A stretch of 64,000 nucleotides of DNA from an uncultured Bacteroides sp. (GCA_949296855.1 CASFRN010000161.1:23747-87746); one strand, 5' to 3'; numbered from the stretch's first letter, positions 1 to 9,582 are shown. Notes: generated by a model not told the origin, from the sequence alone. Numbers and translations: made by a program.

Positions 1-33
1 CCTGTGGTTGTCATAATGGTATTAAAATAAATA

Positions 34-113
34 ATGTCATCCTATACGTAGTGAAGAATCTCGTGTGCATAAGCGGATTTATCCGAGACCCTTCACTACG
101 TTCAGGATGACAT
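34..113. repeat. Dispersed inverted repeat, 30-bp arms
   Basis: Arms at 34-63 and 84-113 are complementary at 26 of 30 positions around a 20-base loop; the core is ATGTCATCCT...ACGTAGTGAAG. It lies downstream of the minus-strand OmpH gene. As RNA it would fold into a long hairpin and could act as a terminator. Similar GTCATCCTGA-type palindromes are widespread intergenic repeats in many bacteria; the copy number in this genome cannot be seen from here. Confidence 0.8.
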
Positions 114-142
114 AAGTTATACTTTATATGCGTAATAGGCTA

Positions 143-703
143 TTAGTTTGCCGGAGCAGCAACTGTAGTGGCAGGAGCCGGAGTAGCGGGCACTGCGGTC
201 AGACTGATACCCAATTTGGTCTTAATGTCGTTGGTAACGTCTTTCGATACGTTTTCATCGATGTAAGGAATGTCGGTACGATTGAGGTCGAACACGTAAG
301 TATATCCTCCGGCTGCACCTACGGCTTTCACCGCATCTTCCATTTTCTTATAGATAGGATCCATCATATCAGCGTATGATTTCTGCAATTGTTGTTGAGC
401 TTCTTGCTGGAACTGGTTTCCTTTTTCCATCATTTCCTGTAATTCTTTCTGGCGGCGTTCCTGAATGTTTTGCGGAAGCGTCTTCTGCTCTTGCTGGTAT
501 TCGGCGAATTTCTTGTTGAATTCGTCTGCCGAGCGTTTGATTTCATCCTCGTATTGTTTCTGCAACGCTTGGATATCGGTTTGTGCCTTAGCATACTCCG
601 GCATTACCGGGATAATGTCCATTGATCTGAAGTGCGCGAATTTTTGCGCGAACATACTCATCGGAGCGACGAGCAAAAGTAATAAAGCAATTTTCTTCAA
701 CAT
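143..703 (-). CDS. OmpH/Skp family periplasmic chaperone (second copy)
   Basis: This is a 186-residue secreted protein with a cleavable signal peptide (about residues 1-19, ending MFAQ) followed by a long charged, Gln/Glu/Lys-rich helical stretch (about 35-115). Together these are the hallmark of Skp/OmpH holdases, which bind unfolded outer-membrane proteins in the periplasm. The C-terminus ends in an Ala/Pro/Thr-rich tail (about 170-186) that is probably unstructured. It is the last gene of the run uppS-bamA-ompH-ompH, so it very likely feeds clients to BamA. It lies 79 bases downstream of the first OmpH gene. The two copies share fold and length but differ in sequence, and the tail is found only here. 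Confidence 0.9.
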   Translation of the reverse strand: MLKKIALLLLLVAPMSMFAQKFAHFRSMDIIPVMPEYAKAQTDIQALQKQYEDEIKRSADEFNKKFAEYQQEQKTLPQNIQERRQKELQEMMEKGNQFQQEAQQQLQKSYADMMDPIYKKMEDAVKAVGAAGGYTYVFDLNRTDIPYIDENVSKDVTNDIKTKLGISLTAVPATPAPATTVAAPAN

Positions 704-782
704 AATCTTGATTTTCTATTTGTTTGTTATTAATTCTACTTGTTTTAGCATCCGCCTTGCGAACGGATGCAAATATATGAAT

Positions 783-1307
783 TTAATTTGAATATCCTAA
801 GCGCGCGAGCACTTCATTGCTGATATCAATGCGCGGAGAAGCGAATATCATGCTCTGCGCCGAGGCACGGTCGATGACGGCATCGTAATTTTCGGCGATG
901 GCAATCTCTTTCACCGCATTGTATATCTGGTCTTGGATAGGCGCAATGAGTTCTTGCTGCTTCTTCATCATCTCACCTTGCGGCCCGAAGTATTTCTGCC
1001 GAAGCTCAGCGGCTTCTTTTTCTTTCGCCACCACAGCTTCTTCTTTAGCGGTGCGCTGAGAGGCGGACAAGGAAGCCGCATCTTTCTGATAAGCCTCATA
1101 CAAAGCTTTGGCTTCGTCGCTCTTGGTTTCTATCTCGCCTTGCCATTGCTTCGACAAGGTTTCCATCTGCCGGTTTGCCTGTTCGTAAGCGGGGATATGC
1201 TTCAGGATGAATTCCATATCGACCAAAGCAAACCGCTGCGCCTGAACGGTAAGCACACACACTACAAGCAATGCCGCCGAGAGAATCAATCGTTTCATTT
1301 CTTTCAT
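783..1307 (-). CDS. OmpH/Skp family periplasmic chaperone (first copy)
   Basis: This 174-residue protein has a signal peptide ending near residue 23 (VLTVQAQ), then a helical, Lys/Glu/Gln-rich body with coiled-coil character (about 45-125), as in Skp/OmpH. It presumably holds outer-membrane proteins on the way to the Bam complex. It starts 20 bases after bamA, which supports co-transcription. Two starts are possible, at 1307 or the in-frame ATG at 1298; the second gives a more usual MKRLIL signal peptide. Paired OmpH genes directly behind bamA are usual in Bacteroidales. Confidence 0.9.
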   Translation of the reverse strand: MKEMKRLILSAALLVVCVLTVQAQRFALVDMEFILKHIPAYEQANRQMETLSKQWQGEIETKSDEAKALYEAYQKDAASLSASQRTAKEEAVVAKEKEAAELRQKYFGPQGEMMKKQQELIAPIQDQIYNAVKEIAIAENYDAVIDRASAQSMIFASPRIDISNEVLARLGYSN

Positions 1308-1327
1308 AACTGCAGGTCTTTATAAAG

Positions 1328-3973
1328 TTAGAATTCTTGCCCGATGATGAAGTGGAACTGGCTTCCGCTATACTGCATCGAACCGTTAATCTTGTCGAAT
1401 CCGTACGCCCAGTCGATACCCATCATACCAATCATCGGAAGGAAGATGCGGACACCCACACCGGCGGAACGTTTCAGTTGGAAGGGGTTGAACTTCGACA
1501 CCTCAGTCCATGCGTTACCGGCTTCCACGAAGCCTAAGGCATAGATACTGGTCGAGTTCTCCAACATCAACGGATAGCGCAATTCGGCTCCCAAACGGAT
1601 GTAAGCGTAGCCTTCGCTTCCGTAAGGAGTCAACGAACCGTTTTCATATCCGCGCAAGGCAATGGTCTCGGACGCATAGTTGTAACTATATCCCGTCATT
1701 CCGTCGCCTCCCACGTAGAAGGTTTCGAACGGAGAGCGTTTGTACTTGTTGAAGTGTCCTAAGATACCGAACTCGGCGCGGGTCATGATGACCGGACACT
1801 TCTGAATGTCCATCAACGCGGTATAGGTCTTGGCTTTGAATTTCCACTTGTGGTATTCAATCCACTTGAACATACTTGCCGCCTCATCGTAGTTGTCTCT
1901 TCCGTAAGTAGAGTAATCTTTCTTGCTGAAGAGCGAATAGGGCGGCGTAATCTGCAACGATGCGCTAAACTCGGATCCCCGGCGCGGGAATATCGGGTTA
2001 TCGGTTGAGTTACGCGACAAGGTGAGGTTCAAGCTCAAGCTATTGCAATTGCCTGTATTCAGGTATTGTCCGTTGTTCAGCATGATGTAGAGGTAGCTCC
2101 AGTCTTTCAGCATGAAGCGTTGGTAAGACAATTCAGCCATGAAAGTGAAATAGTCGTCGGGCCAACGCAAACGTTTTCCCCAACCTACCGAAAAGCCGAA
2201 CATCTTGATAGACTTGTCGGGGTCGTAATAGGATTCGTAGTTATCGTAATAACCGTAGTTTCCATATCCGTATCCGTACAAGTAATTATAGTAATTGTTC
2301 ATATAGGCCGAGTTGTAATACTGGCTGCTGATGTCGGTCTGTACAGAGTAGAAGGCGGACACCGAAAGCGAGTTCGGCCGTTTGCCACCGAACCACGGGT
2401 CAAGGAACGAAATGCTGTACGCCTGATAGTATTGCCCGTTGGTCTGGCCGCTGATGGTCAGGGTCTGTCCGTCGCCCTGCGGCAGGAATCCGCGGAAGTT
2501 GTCGTTCTTACGGAACAGGTTTGCGAACGAGAAGTTGGTGAACTTCAGGCTCAGCTTACCGATGACACCCGTCTGTCCCCATCCGGCGGAGAACTCTACC
2601 TGGTCGTTTGCCTTCGATTCCAGCCCCCAGTTAATGTCTACCGTACCGTCTTCGAAATTCGGGCGCACGTCCGGATTGATGTTTTCCGGATTGAAGTGTC
2701 CCATTTGGGCGATTTCACGATAGGAACGTTCCAACGCCTCCTTGCTGAACAAATCACCCGGACGGGTACGAAGCTCACGGCGCACCACGTTTTCATACAG
2801 ACGGTCGTTGCCGTTGATGCGCACATGGCTGATGCTTGCTTGCGGCCCCTCCATCACGCGCATTTCCAAGTCGATGGAGTCGCCGTCGATATTCACTTCC
2901 ACAGGGTCGACGTTGGCAAACACATATCCGTTATTATAATAGTTATTCTTGATGGCGTCTTCATCGTTCGTAATACGGTCATCCAACAGCTTTTGGTTAT
3001 AGACATCGCCATGCTTCATCTGCAACTGCTCGTTCAGCAAATCGGAAGGATACACGGTATTTCCCACCCACGTCACGTTGCGCAAATAATATTTATCGCC
3101 TTCGTAAATCTTCATGTAGATGTCTACCGTCTTCTCGTCGTATGCGGAAACGCTATCCACTTCAATCATCGCGTCGCGATAACCCAACTCGTTATATTTC
3201 TCGATGATTCTCTGCTTATCGCTTTCGTAATTGCCTTGAATGAATTTCTTGGTACGGAAGAGGTTTATCAGCTTGCCTTTTTCATTGGTCTTCTTCATCG
3301 TGCGTTTCAGCTTCTTATCGGAAAGCACGGTGTTTCCGTCGATGGTAATCAAGTGTACCTTGACCTTTTCTTTCTTGTCGATATTCACATCCACATACAC
3401 TTGCTCCTTGTCTTTAGGGTCTTCGCGCTCGATGATGTTGATTTCGGCATTCTTAAAACCTTTCTCGTCGAAATATTTCTTGATGATGATTTTGGCACGG
3501 TCTATCATGTTAGGGGTAATCTGCATACCCTTTACCATATTGCCCAACTTTTCCTGCAAATCTTCGCGTTCACCCTTCTTGATTCCGTTGAAATGGATAT
3601 CGGCGATACGCGGACGTTGAGTCAGTTCGATGCGGAGCCAGATTTTGTTTCCTTCTATCTTGTCGGCAGAGATGCGCACATCCGAGAACAACCCGTGCCG
3701 CCAATAGCGTTTTACGGCATCGGTAATGTCGTCACCCGGTACGGTGATGGTCTGTCCTACGGCAAGGCCCGAAATGCCAATCAGCACATAGTCTTCATAG
3801 TTTTTCACCCCTTCTACCTTGATGTCGGCAATTTCATATTTCTTAGGAGTCCCGTTATATAAGATGATCGGTTTCTCGCTTTCCGTCACTCCGCTTTCTT
3901 GCGCGTGACCGATTGACGGGAAGCAGAAGCACATCGCCCCTACCCATAGAGTAAGAAAAAAACTGTATCGCAT
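1328..3973 (-). CDS. bamA: Outer membrane protein assembly factor BamA
   Basis: BamA is the essential Omp85 protein that folds and inserts beta-barrels into the outer membrane. The 881 residues comprise a signal peptide (1-24), a series of periplasmic POTRA modules (about 45-450) and a C-terminal 16-stranded barrel (about 480-881) ending in ...FIIGQEF with the expected terminal aromatic. The loop-6 signature appears as LRGYENG near residue 770. One barrel loop (about 547-585) is extremely rich in Tyr, Asn and Gly, which suggests a long surface-exposed loop particular to this lineage. It lies 5 bases downstream of uppS and 20 upstream of the OmpH pair, forming an envelope-biogenesis operon. 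Confidence 0.97.
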   Translation of the reverse strand: MRYSFFLTLWVGAMCFCFPSIGHAQESGVTESEKPIILYNGTPKKYEIADIKVEGVKNYEDYVLIGISGLAVGQTITVPGDDITDAVKRYWRHGLFSDVRISADKIEGNKIWLRIELTQRPRIADIHFNGIKKGEREDLQEKLGNMVKGMQITPNMIDRAKIIIKKYFDEKGFKNAEINIIEREDPKDKEQVYVDVNIDKKEKVKVHLITIDGNTVLSDKKLKRTMKKTNEKGKLINLFRTKKFIQGNYESDKQRIIEKYNELGYRDAMIEVDSVSAYDEKTVDIYMKIYEGDKYYLRNVTWVGNTVYPSDLLNEQLQMKHGDVYNQKLLDDRITNDEDAIKNNYYNNGYVFANVDPVEVNIDGDSIDLEMRVMEGPQASISHVRINGNDRLYENVVRRELRTRPGDLFSKEALERSYREIAQMGHFNPENINPDVRPNFEDGTVDINWGLESKANDQVEFSAGWGQTGVIGKLSLKFTNFSFANLFRKNDNFRGFLPQGDGQTLTISGQTNGQYYQAYSISFLDPWFGGKRPNSLSVSAFYSVQTDISSQYYNSAYMNNYYNYLYGYGYGNYGYYDNYESYYDPDKSIKMFGFSVGWGKRLRWPDDYFTFMAELSYQRFMLKDWSYLYIMLNNGQYLNTGNCNSLSLNLTLSRNSTDNPIFPRRGSEFSASLQITPPYSLFSKKDYSTYGRDNYDEAASMFKWIEYHKWKFKAKTYTALMDIQKCPVIMTRAEFGILGHFNKYKRSPFETFYVGGDGMTGYSYNYASETIALRGYENGSLTPYGSEGYAYIRLGAELRYPLMLENSTSIYALGFVEAGNAWTEVSKFNPFQLKRSAGVGVRIFLPMIGMMGIDWAYGFDKINGSMQYSGSQFHFIIGQEF

Positions 3974-3978
3974 CTTTT

Positions 3979-4719
3979 TTATCGTTTCAATAATTGTTCA
4001 CTTGTTTTGCCGAATCGGCGTTCTCTTTGTTGATAGTCGTAAATCGCTTTGCATAACTCTTCAGCCTTGAAGTCGGGCCAATAGGTATCGCAAAAATAAA
4101 GTTCGGAATAAGCGCATTGCCAAAGCAAATAATTGCTAAGCCGGATTTCGCCGCCCGTGCGTATCAGCAGGTCGGGGTCGGGCATGAAGCTGGTGGCCAA
4201 ATGGCGGTCGATGGTCTTGTCGGTTATATCGCCTATCTCCAGCTTGCCTTCCACGGCTTCTTCCGCTATCCGCTTTACCGCTTCGGTCAGTTCCCACTTC
4301 GAGGAATAGCTCAAAGCCAATACCAAACACATACCGGTATTGGCGGATGTACGCACGATGCATTGGCGCAAACGTTCCGCAACATCCTGAGGCAACTTGT
4401 CCATTTCGCCGATGGTGCGGAACCGGATATTGTTTTTCATCAACGTATCTTCTTCAATAGAGTCCATCAGAAGCGCCATCAAGGCAGACACTTCTTCGGC
4501 TGGACGCTTCCAGTTTTCCGTAGAAAACGTATAAAGCGTGAGGTATTCCACTCCCAACCGAGCCGCTTCTTCGGCTATGATATGCACCGTTTCGGCACCT
4601 GCCTGATGCCCGAACGAACGGACTTGCCCACGCTGTTTCGCCCATCGCCCGTTACCGTCCATGATAATGGCGATGTGTGCCGGAATCCGCGATTTATCTA
4701 ATAAGTCTTTGTATATCAT
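3979..4719 (-). CDS. uppS: Isoprenyl (undecaprenyl) diphosphate synthase UppS
   Basis: UppS is a cis-prenyltransferase that elongates farnesyl diphosphate with isopentenyl diphosphate to make the C55 lipid carrier of peptidoglycan and O-antigen synthesis. Visible signatures are IMDGNGRWA (Mg/diphosphate-binding Asp at residue 21), [12 protein letters not shown], and the C-terminal [15 protein letters not shown]...ELYF block. The open frame extends to 4755, but the ATG at 4719 is preferred. It gives the normal N-terminus (246 residues), is preceded by AGAAAGGG, and sits 13 bases after the upstream stop instead of overlapping it. bamA follows within 5 bases. Confidence 0.96.
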   Translation of the reverse strand: MIYKDLLDKSRIPAHIAIIMDGNGRWAKQRGQVRSFGHQAGAETVHIIAEEAARLGVEYLTLYTFSTENWKRPAEEVSALMALLMDSIEEDTLMKNNIRFRTIGEMDKLPQDVAERLRQCIVRTSANTGMCLVLALSYSSKWELTEAVKRIAEEAVEGKLEIGDITDKTIDRHLATSFMPDPDLLIRTGGEIRLSNYLLWQCAYSELYFCDTYWPDFKAEELCKAIYDYQQRERRFGKTSEQLLKR

Positions 4720-4732
4720 TGTCGTACCCTTT

Positions 4733-6202
4733 CTACCATTTAGGAAGGAAACCAAACCGGTTGACTCTTCCTCTGCTCATATATCCGTTATGCCAGATTA
4801 TCCAAATAAAGTTGTTTTCGTCTACCGCACACGAGTAGCTTCCTTCGCCTAAAGCTTCGCCCTCTTCGTATTTTTCCCGGAAAGAAGCGGGGAAACCCAT
4901 ATGCTGGAGGACGGGCTGCCACGTAAGGCCGTTGTCAGTAGAAGAGAAGAATGTGCCGAACTCGTGACGATAGTCCTTATGCTGGAGGCTATTTACAAAT
5001 CCTCCGAAAGCATACAGCTTCTTGTCGTAATAAATCATGGTTCCGTCAGCGATGTTCGGGCAACGGCAAGTGTCGACTTGCGTATAATCATAAGCCACCC
5101 ACGAATCTTCGTTTGTCAGGCGGTTTGCCGCAAAGCCATATTCATTTCCCGTAGCATCACCGTAACTTCCGAACACAACGGCGCGCGCGAAATTCGAGTT
5201 ATACGAAACAGGCAAGGAGGCAAAGTAGAAACGTTGGTTCATGTCGGGAAAAGCTTCAGCACTTCCGTCTTCGCTCCAAACCGTACCGTCGTACGTTACG
5301 AACGTACCGTCTTCGGCACAAGCATACAAGTAAGTGAGGCCGCTTGCCGTGTTGGCATTAGCCAAAAGCTGCTTCAACCGATAGCCTTCGGGGGCGGCCG
5401 GTGAAGGCTGTATCGTGCCGTCCGCTAACTCGTACAACGTTCCGCCGGCAAGAAAATAAACAATGCCGTTCCATACCATAGCCGAATAAGAGTCGGTTCC
5501 GGCCGGAACATTATCGAGCGCTATCCAGCCGTCCGATTTCCCGTCAGCGGTCACGGAAGTATATTCGATAGCGGGCATGTCCCCGTTTTGTCCGAACACA
5601 TAGATGCGCCCGTCCGCATAAACCGCTTTCTGGCGGACCAAGCTTCGGGACACGAATGCGTACGGCGATTCGTCCTCACTCCACACCAGTGAGTCGGGGT
5701 CTTGCTTATGTACGTTGATTTTCACGTGATAGGCTCTTCCGAGTCTGCCGCTGTACGACATCACCTTGAAAGTAAGCCCTTCGGCAGGAGCTACCGAGAA
5801 GTCTATTGAGTCGGTCTCGGTCCAAAGCGTATCGGTAGCTTCTCCTCCCGCTTCCTTTATCTTGCCATATAATATATAAGGTGTATCGGCGGCGATATTG
5901 GTTATCACCCTCGAAATGTCGACGCCTACCGGAAGCGAGTCTTTGTTCTCGATAGTCCGGTTCATCTGGTCGATGGTAAAAGGATAGTGACTTAACGTAA
6001 TGGTATCCATATAGACGGAATCGCTTCCGTCTTTGGCTTGTCCTTTCACTTCGTGATACAATGTCCCCAATGAAAATGAGAAGATGCTCGTCTCATTGGT
6101 GTAAATGACTTCCACCGTATCGTCTTTCAAACAGGAAGTCATTGATAAAGAGGCTAAAACTAAACTCGTTACTAATATGGATAAGGATTTCAGCTTCATC
6201 AT
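4733..6202 (-). CDS. DUF6242 domain lipoprotein, beta-propeller-like
   Basis: This is a 489-residue lipoprotein. The N-terminal hydrophobic segment ends in a lipobox (SMTSC, Cys near residue 24), followed by KDD, so it is probably exported to the outer membrane. Residues 30-150 form a beta-rich domain. From about 160 onward, kelch-like repeats of the type [27 protein letters not shown] and [11 protein letters not shown] predict a six-bladed propeller. I recognise it as the Bacteroidetes DUF6242 family; no ligand or activity is known to me. It sits immediately upstream of uppS-bamA and is likely the first gene of that operon, which suggests a link to envelope assembly. Confidence 0.85.
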   Translation of the reverse strand: MMKLKSLSILVTSLVLASLSMTSCLKDDTVEVIYTNETSIFSFSLGTLYHEVKGQAKDGSDSVYMDTITLSHYPFTIDQMNRTIENKDSLPVGVDISRVITNIAADTPYILYGKIKEAGGEATDTLWTETDSIDFSVAPAEGLTFKVMSYSGRLGRAYHVKINVHKQDPDSLVWSEDESPYAFVSRSLVRQKAVYADGRIYVFGQNGDMPAIEYTSVTADGKSDGWIALDNVPAGTDSYSAMVWNGIVYFLAGGTLYELADGTIQPSPAAPEGYRLKQLLANANTASGLTYLYACAEDGTFVTYDGTVWSEDGSAEAFPDMNQRFYFASLPVSYNSNFARAVVFGSYGDATGNEYGFAANRLTNEDSWVAYDYTQVDTCRCPNIADGTMIYYDKKLYAFGGFVNSLQHKDYRHEFGTFFSSTDNGLTWQPVLQHMGFPASFREKYEEGEALGEGSYSCAVDENNFIWIIWHNGYMSRGRVNRFGFLPKW

Positions 6203-6229
6203 TCAGTATAATCTTTGCATTACAAGTTG

Positions 6230-6237
6230 CAAAAGTA
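6230..6237 (-). promoter_or_regulatory. Bacteroidetes -7 box for the DUF6242-uppS-bamA operon
   Basis: Read on the minus strand, the sequence is TACTTTTG, an exact match to the Bacteroidetes -7 consensus TAnnTTTG. It would place the transcript start about 20 bases before the DUF6242 start codon. No good -33 TTTG is visible at the usual spacing. Confidence 0.6.
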
Positions 6238-6298
6238 GAAAGTTTTTTTCGTCTAAAGTACTTTTGTACCAAGTTTTATATAAAATTATGGATAAACT

Positions 6299-7369
6299 TT
6301 ACTTTTTTATCTGCGAATCAGGCATTTTGTCGTACGGATTCACATAGTGTGCCGTCATAGACCGGTCTCTCGGTGTGTAACGGCACGAAAAGCCGGCGGG
6401 AACCGACGGTGCCTGCACCCCTTTCCCTAACGAAACCGGAACGTGCTCGACATAGATTTCGTCCCATAACCCGGCATCGAGGAAGGATTGGAGCAACCGG
6501 CTTCCGCCTTCCACCAATAACGACTGGATTTTCGCTTCGTACAATGCTTGCATCATTTGCGGAAGGATGTCCGTCCCGAAGTCCAACGGGACATAAGCCA
6601 GATTGGCCGAACCTTCCTTTGGCGAGGAAGTGAACACCCATGTGGGGGTGCTTCCATCGAACAGGCGAAGCGAAGCGGGGAGCGACGAATTACGGTCGAT
6701 AACCAACCGGAGCGGATTCTTCCCGTACCATTCCCTTACGGTGAGCGAAGGATTGTCGAGCAAAGCGGTGTTCCTCCCCACCAAAATCGCCTTGTGTTCC
6801 GCCCTCAGTTTGTGGACGTACGCCGAAGTAAGAGAAGAAGACAACTTGACGGGACGGCCTTCCTGACGCGTCGCGTCGATAAACCCGTCGGCCGATTGCG
6901 CCCATTTCAATGTAATGTAAGGCCGCCTTTGCATATTGAACGTCACGAAACGTTTAATCAAGCCGCGGCATTCATCTTCCAGCACCCCCACTTCCACATC
7001 GGCTCCCGCCTCCTGAAGTTTCCTGATACCTCTTCCCGACACCAGCGGAAACGGGTCTACACACCCCACCACCACACGGGGAATGCCCTTCCGGACAATC
7101 AGGTCGGCGCAAGGAGGAGTCTTCCCATAGTGAGAGCAAGGCTCCAAGCTCACGTAAAGGGTAGCGCCGCGCAGCAGGCTTTCATCCTTCACCGAAGCGA
7201 TGGCGTTCACCTCCGCATGCCCTTCCCCGCAACGGACATGATAACCCTCGCCTATGATTTTATCTTTGTACACGATGACCGCCCCCACCATGGGATTGGG
7301 AGGCGTGTTGCATAATCCGTTCTGAGCCAGCTGAATGCAGCGGCTCATGTATTTTTCGTCTTGCGTCAT
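6299..7369 (-). CDS. ribD: Bifunctional riboflavin biosynthesis deaminase/reductase RibD
   Basis: RibD carries out two consecutive steps of riboflavin synthesis: deamination of 2,5-diamino-6-ribosylamino-pyrimidinone phosphate, then NADPH-dependent reduction of the ribose. The N-terminal cytidine-deaminase-like domain (about 1-145) shows the zinc site H51-A-E53 and PCSHYGKTPPC (C78 and C87). The C-terminal reductase domain (about 150-350) contains TLKWAQSADGFID and LVEGG. The length of 356 is normal. The next gene, prmC, is divergent. No FMN riboswitch is visible in the short upstream region. Confidence 0.96.
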   Translation of the reverse strand: MTQDEKYMSRCIQLAQNGLCNTPPNPMVGAVIVYKDKIIGEGYHVRCGEGHAEVNAIASVKDESLLRGATLYVSLEPCSHYGKTPPCADLIVRKGIPRVVVGCVDPFPLVSGRGIRKLQEAGADVEVGVLEDECRGLIKRFVTFNMQRRPYITLKWAQSADGFIDATRQEGRPVKLSSSLTSAYVHKLRAEHKAILVGRNTALLDNPSLTVREWYGKNPLRLVIDRNSSLPASLRLFDGSTPTWVFTSSPKEGSANLAYVPLDFGTDILPQMMQALYEAKIQSLLVEGGSRLLQSFLDAGLWDEIYVEHVPVSLGKGVQAPSVPAGFSCRYTPRDRSMTAHYVNPYDKMPDSQIKK

Positions 7370-7393
7370 GGTCTGTATATGCTTTTCTTTTAC

Positions 7394-7401
7394 TATCTTT
7401 G
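7394..7401 (+). promoter_or_regulatory. Probable -7 box for prmC-recX-comF
   Basis: TATCTTTG matches TAnnTTTG exactly. If it is used, the transcript starts near 7408 and the hairpin at 7414-7504 lies inside a roughly 130-base untranslated leader of prmC. A matching -33 box is not obvious. Confidence 0.45.
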
Positions 7402-7413
7402 CGTGAAGTTATG

Positions 7414-7504
7414 GCACACAGATAACACGGATGAGACTGATATTCACAGATTAATTTTTAATATGACCTGTGGGCATCTTATAGAATCTGTGTCATCTGT
7501 GTGC
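7414..7504. repeat. Dispersed hairpin of the CACAGAT family
   Basis: The outer arms GCACACAGATAACAC (7414-7428) and GTGTCATCTGTGTGC (7490-7504) pair with one mismatch. Inner CACAGATTA and AATCTGTG units continue the stem. It is a member of the ACAGATT repeat family found at 22282, 30101, 35558, 39460, 59575, 61835 and 63468. Confidence 0.8.
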
Positions 7505-7539
7505 TTTTATGATATTAAGTAATTAATGTGCAGCTGCTT

Positions 7540-8382
7540 ATGCATCCTATTTATACTCATATCACCCGTTCGCTTTCCGGCTTGTACCCCGAAGGGGAAG
7601 CAAAGGCGTTGGCAAAGGGAATCCTGACCGAAGTGTTCCGTTTCTCCGCCCTCGACCTGTACGCGGGCAAAGATAGGGATTTTTCGGAGAAAGAGCACGG
7701 GAAGTTAGAAGATATTCTCGCCCGCTTGCGGAAGTTCGAGCCTTTTCAATACATTACGGGCGAAACTTCTTTCCTCGGATTGCCCCTCTATACGGCTGAA
7801 GGCGTACTGATTCCCCGCCCTGAAACCGCCGAGTTAGCAGGCTGGATTGTGTCCGACTACGGAAACCGGAAAGGGCTTCGCGTGCTCGACATCGGCACGG
7901 GAAGCGGCTGCATCGCCATCGCGCTGGCAAGACTCTTGCCCCAAGCCGAAGTGGAAGCGTGGGACATTTCGGACGCGGCACTCGCCTTGGCACGGCGGAA
8001 CGCGGAACGGAACGGAACAGAGGTGAAATGCACGCGGGTGGATGTGCTTTCGCATACACTTCCGGAGGGCTACGCAGATATATGCGTGAGCAATCCTCCC
8101 TATATATGCGAGCGGGAAAAAGCGGGCATGGAACGGAACGTGCTCGACTGGGAACCGGGGCAAGCCCTTTTTGTCCCCGATGAAGACCCGCTGCGCTTTT
8201 ACCGGAAAATAGCGGAAGAAATGAGTAAACGTTTATCGCCCGACGGCGTTTTATATTATGAAATCAACCAAGCATACGGGCGCGAAACGGTGGCCTTGCT
8301 CGAAAGCATGGGCTACCACGACGTTGAATTACGCAAAGACCTGTCGGGAAACGACCGTATGGTAAAAGCAAGACGACCATGA
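7540..8382 (+). CDS. prmC: Release factor glutamine methyltransferase PrmC
   Basis: PrmC N5-methylates the Gln of the GGQ motif in release factors RF1/RF2, using S-adenosylmethionine. The SAM-binding motif VLDIGTGSG (about 115-123) and the catalytic NPPY (185-188) are both present, following the usual N-terminal helical domain. The frame is open from a GTG at 7528, but the ATG at 7540 starts the family-typical sequence MHPIYTHI, so 280 residues is preferred. The stop overlaps the recX start (ATGA), indicating translational coupling. Confidence 0.95.
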   Translation: MHPIYTHITRSLSGLYPEGEAKALAKGILTEVFRFSALDLYAGKDRDFSEKEHGKLEDILARLRKFEPFQYITGETSFLGLPLYTAEGVLIPRPETAELAGWIVSDYGNRKGLRVLDIGTGSGCIAIALARLLPQAEVEAWDISDAALALARRNAERNGTEVKCTRVDVLSHTLPEGYADICVSNPPYICEREKAGMERNVLDWEPGQALFVPDEDPLRFYRKIAEEMSKRLSPDGVLYYEINQAYGRETVALLESMGYHDVELRKDLSGNDRMVKARRP

Positions 8383-8858
8383 AAGAAAACCCGGAAAACG
8401 AACTAAGGAACAAGGCAGAAGCCTATTGCGCAAAGACCGAGCGGTGCCCTTTCGAAATGGCTGGCAAACTGGAGCAATGGGGAGCCGACGAAGAAACGCA
8501 AAACCGCATCCTCCGCTCGCTAAAGGACAACCGGTTCATCGACACGACACGGTATTGCAAAGCTTTCGTGCGCGACAAATACCGCTTCGCGCACTGGGGA
8601 AGGAACAAAATCGCCCAGGCTTTACGCATGAAGCACCTGCCTGCGGAAGACATTGCCGCCGGACTGGAAGAAATAGACGAAGACGAATATAGCCGGATCC
8701 TGCGGGAGATGCTGAAGCAGAAGCAGGGACAAGTGACCGGAAGGAACGAATACGAAAAGGCGGTGAAATTGCTCCGTTATGCCATAAGCAAAGGCTTTAC
8801 GGCAGACGAAGTGAAGCGTTACGTCCATCAGCTGTCCGAAGATGAGTATATGGACTGA
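8379..8858 (+). CDS. recX: Regulatory protein RecX
   Basis: This 159-residue all-helical protein has the RecX three-helix repeats. LxRSLKDNRFIDTTRYCKAFVRDK at residues 45-68 is the most typical, followed by HWGRNKIAQALRMK. RecX binds the RecA filament groove and inhibits or tunes RecA. Its gene overlaps prmC by 4 bases and comF by 17, so the three are read from one transcript. recA itself is not in the window. Confidence 0.92.
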   Translation: MKENPENELRNKAEAYCAKTERCPFEMAGKLEQWGADEETQNRILRSLKDNRFIDTTRYCKAFVRDKYRFAHWGRNKIAQALRMKHLPAEDIAAGLEEIDEDEYSRILREMLKQKQGQVTGRNEYEKAVKLLRYAISKGFTADEVKRYVHQLSEDEYMD

Positions 8859-9531
8859 CTTGCGCGATTTCTTTTTCCCCCGCCTTTGCGTGGCTTGCGG
8901 GAAACGCCTATTGAAAGGAGAAGAAGGCTTATGCCTCTACTGTTCTTCTTCATTGCCTTATACCCGCATATATAATAAGGTGGGAAACGAGATGGAACAA
9001 TGCTTCTGGGGACGTTTCCCCATCGTGCGCGCCTCGTCGCTGTTCTATTACGCAAAAGGCGGAAATGTGGCGCAGGTATTGTATGCCATGAAATACCACA
9101 ACCGGAAACGTCTTTGCGTCAAGATGGGAGAATGGCTGGGGAGCGCATTGCTCCCAAGCGGCTTTTTCGAAGGGATAGACTACTTGATCCCTGTACCCCT
9201 GTTCCGCTCCCGCCAACGCCAAAGAGGATACAACCAAAGTGAACTGCTGGCGCGGGGCATCGCGCAAAAGGCCAGGCTTCCGGTATGCAACGGTGCCTTG
9301 TACCGGGTGCGCAACAATGACACGCAGACCCATAAAAGCGGGTATGCCCGCTGGCAAAACGTGCAAGGACTGTTCCGAGTGACCCCCGAAGCGGATTGCC
9401 TGAAAGGGAAACACGTCATGCTGGTAGACGATGTGCTGACCACCGGTGCCACGCTGATAGCGTGCGCCGATGCCTTATCCGCCATCGAAGGCATCCGTAT
9501 CAGCATTGTAACTTTAGCATGGGCAAAATAG
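8842..9531 (+). CDS. comF: ComF/GntX-type phosphoribosyltransferase family protein
   Basis: This 229-residue protein has an N-terminal zinc knuckle (C16, C19, C31, C34) and a C-terminal phosphoribosyltransferase fold with the PRPP loop MLVDDVLTTGATL (about 192-204). The family is known from competence (ComF) and gluconate utilization (GntX). In naturally competent bacteria it acts after DNA uptake, but its biochemical role elsewhere is unclear. The gene begins inside recX, and the link to recX and prmC could reflect DNA processing. The symbol is assigned by family similarity only. Confidence 0.88.
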   Translation: MSIWTDLRDFFFPRLCVACGKRLLKGEEGLCLYCSSSLPYTRIYNKVGNEMEQCFWGRFPIVRASSLFYYAKGGNVAQVLYAMKYHNRKRLCVKMGEWLGSALLPSGFFEGIDYLIPVPLFRSRQRQRGYNQSELLARGIAQKARLPVCNGALYRVRNNDTQTHKSGYARWQNVQGLFRVTPEADCLKGKHVMLVDDVLTTGATLIACADALSAIEGIRISIVTLAWAK

Positions 9532-9582
9532 AAGTTTTGCAAGTTTTCCATGAAAATATTTCATAATCACATAGGTTTTCCC

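Noticed and set aside
2066-3862. 598-codon open frame on the plus strand opposite bamA
   Set aside because: It is antisense to a clear BamA gene, has no recognisable domain or start context, and arises from the codon usage of the real gene.
4720-4755. Longer N-terminus for UppS
   Set aside because: It would overlap the upstream stop and adds residues absent from the family; the ATG at 4719 has a ribosome site.
7370-7413. FMN riboswitch before ribD
   Set aside because: The short region before ribD has none of the FMN aptamer motifs.
7528-7539. GTG start for prmC
   Set aside because: An ATG four codons later gives the usual family N-terminus.
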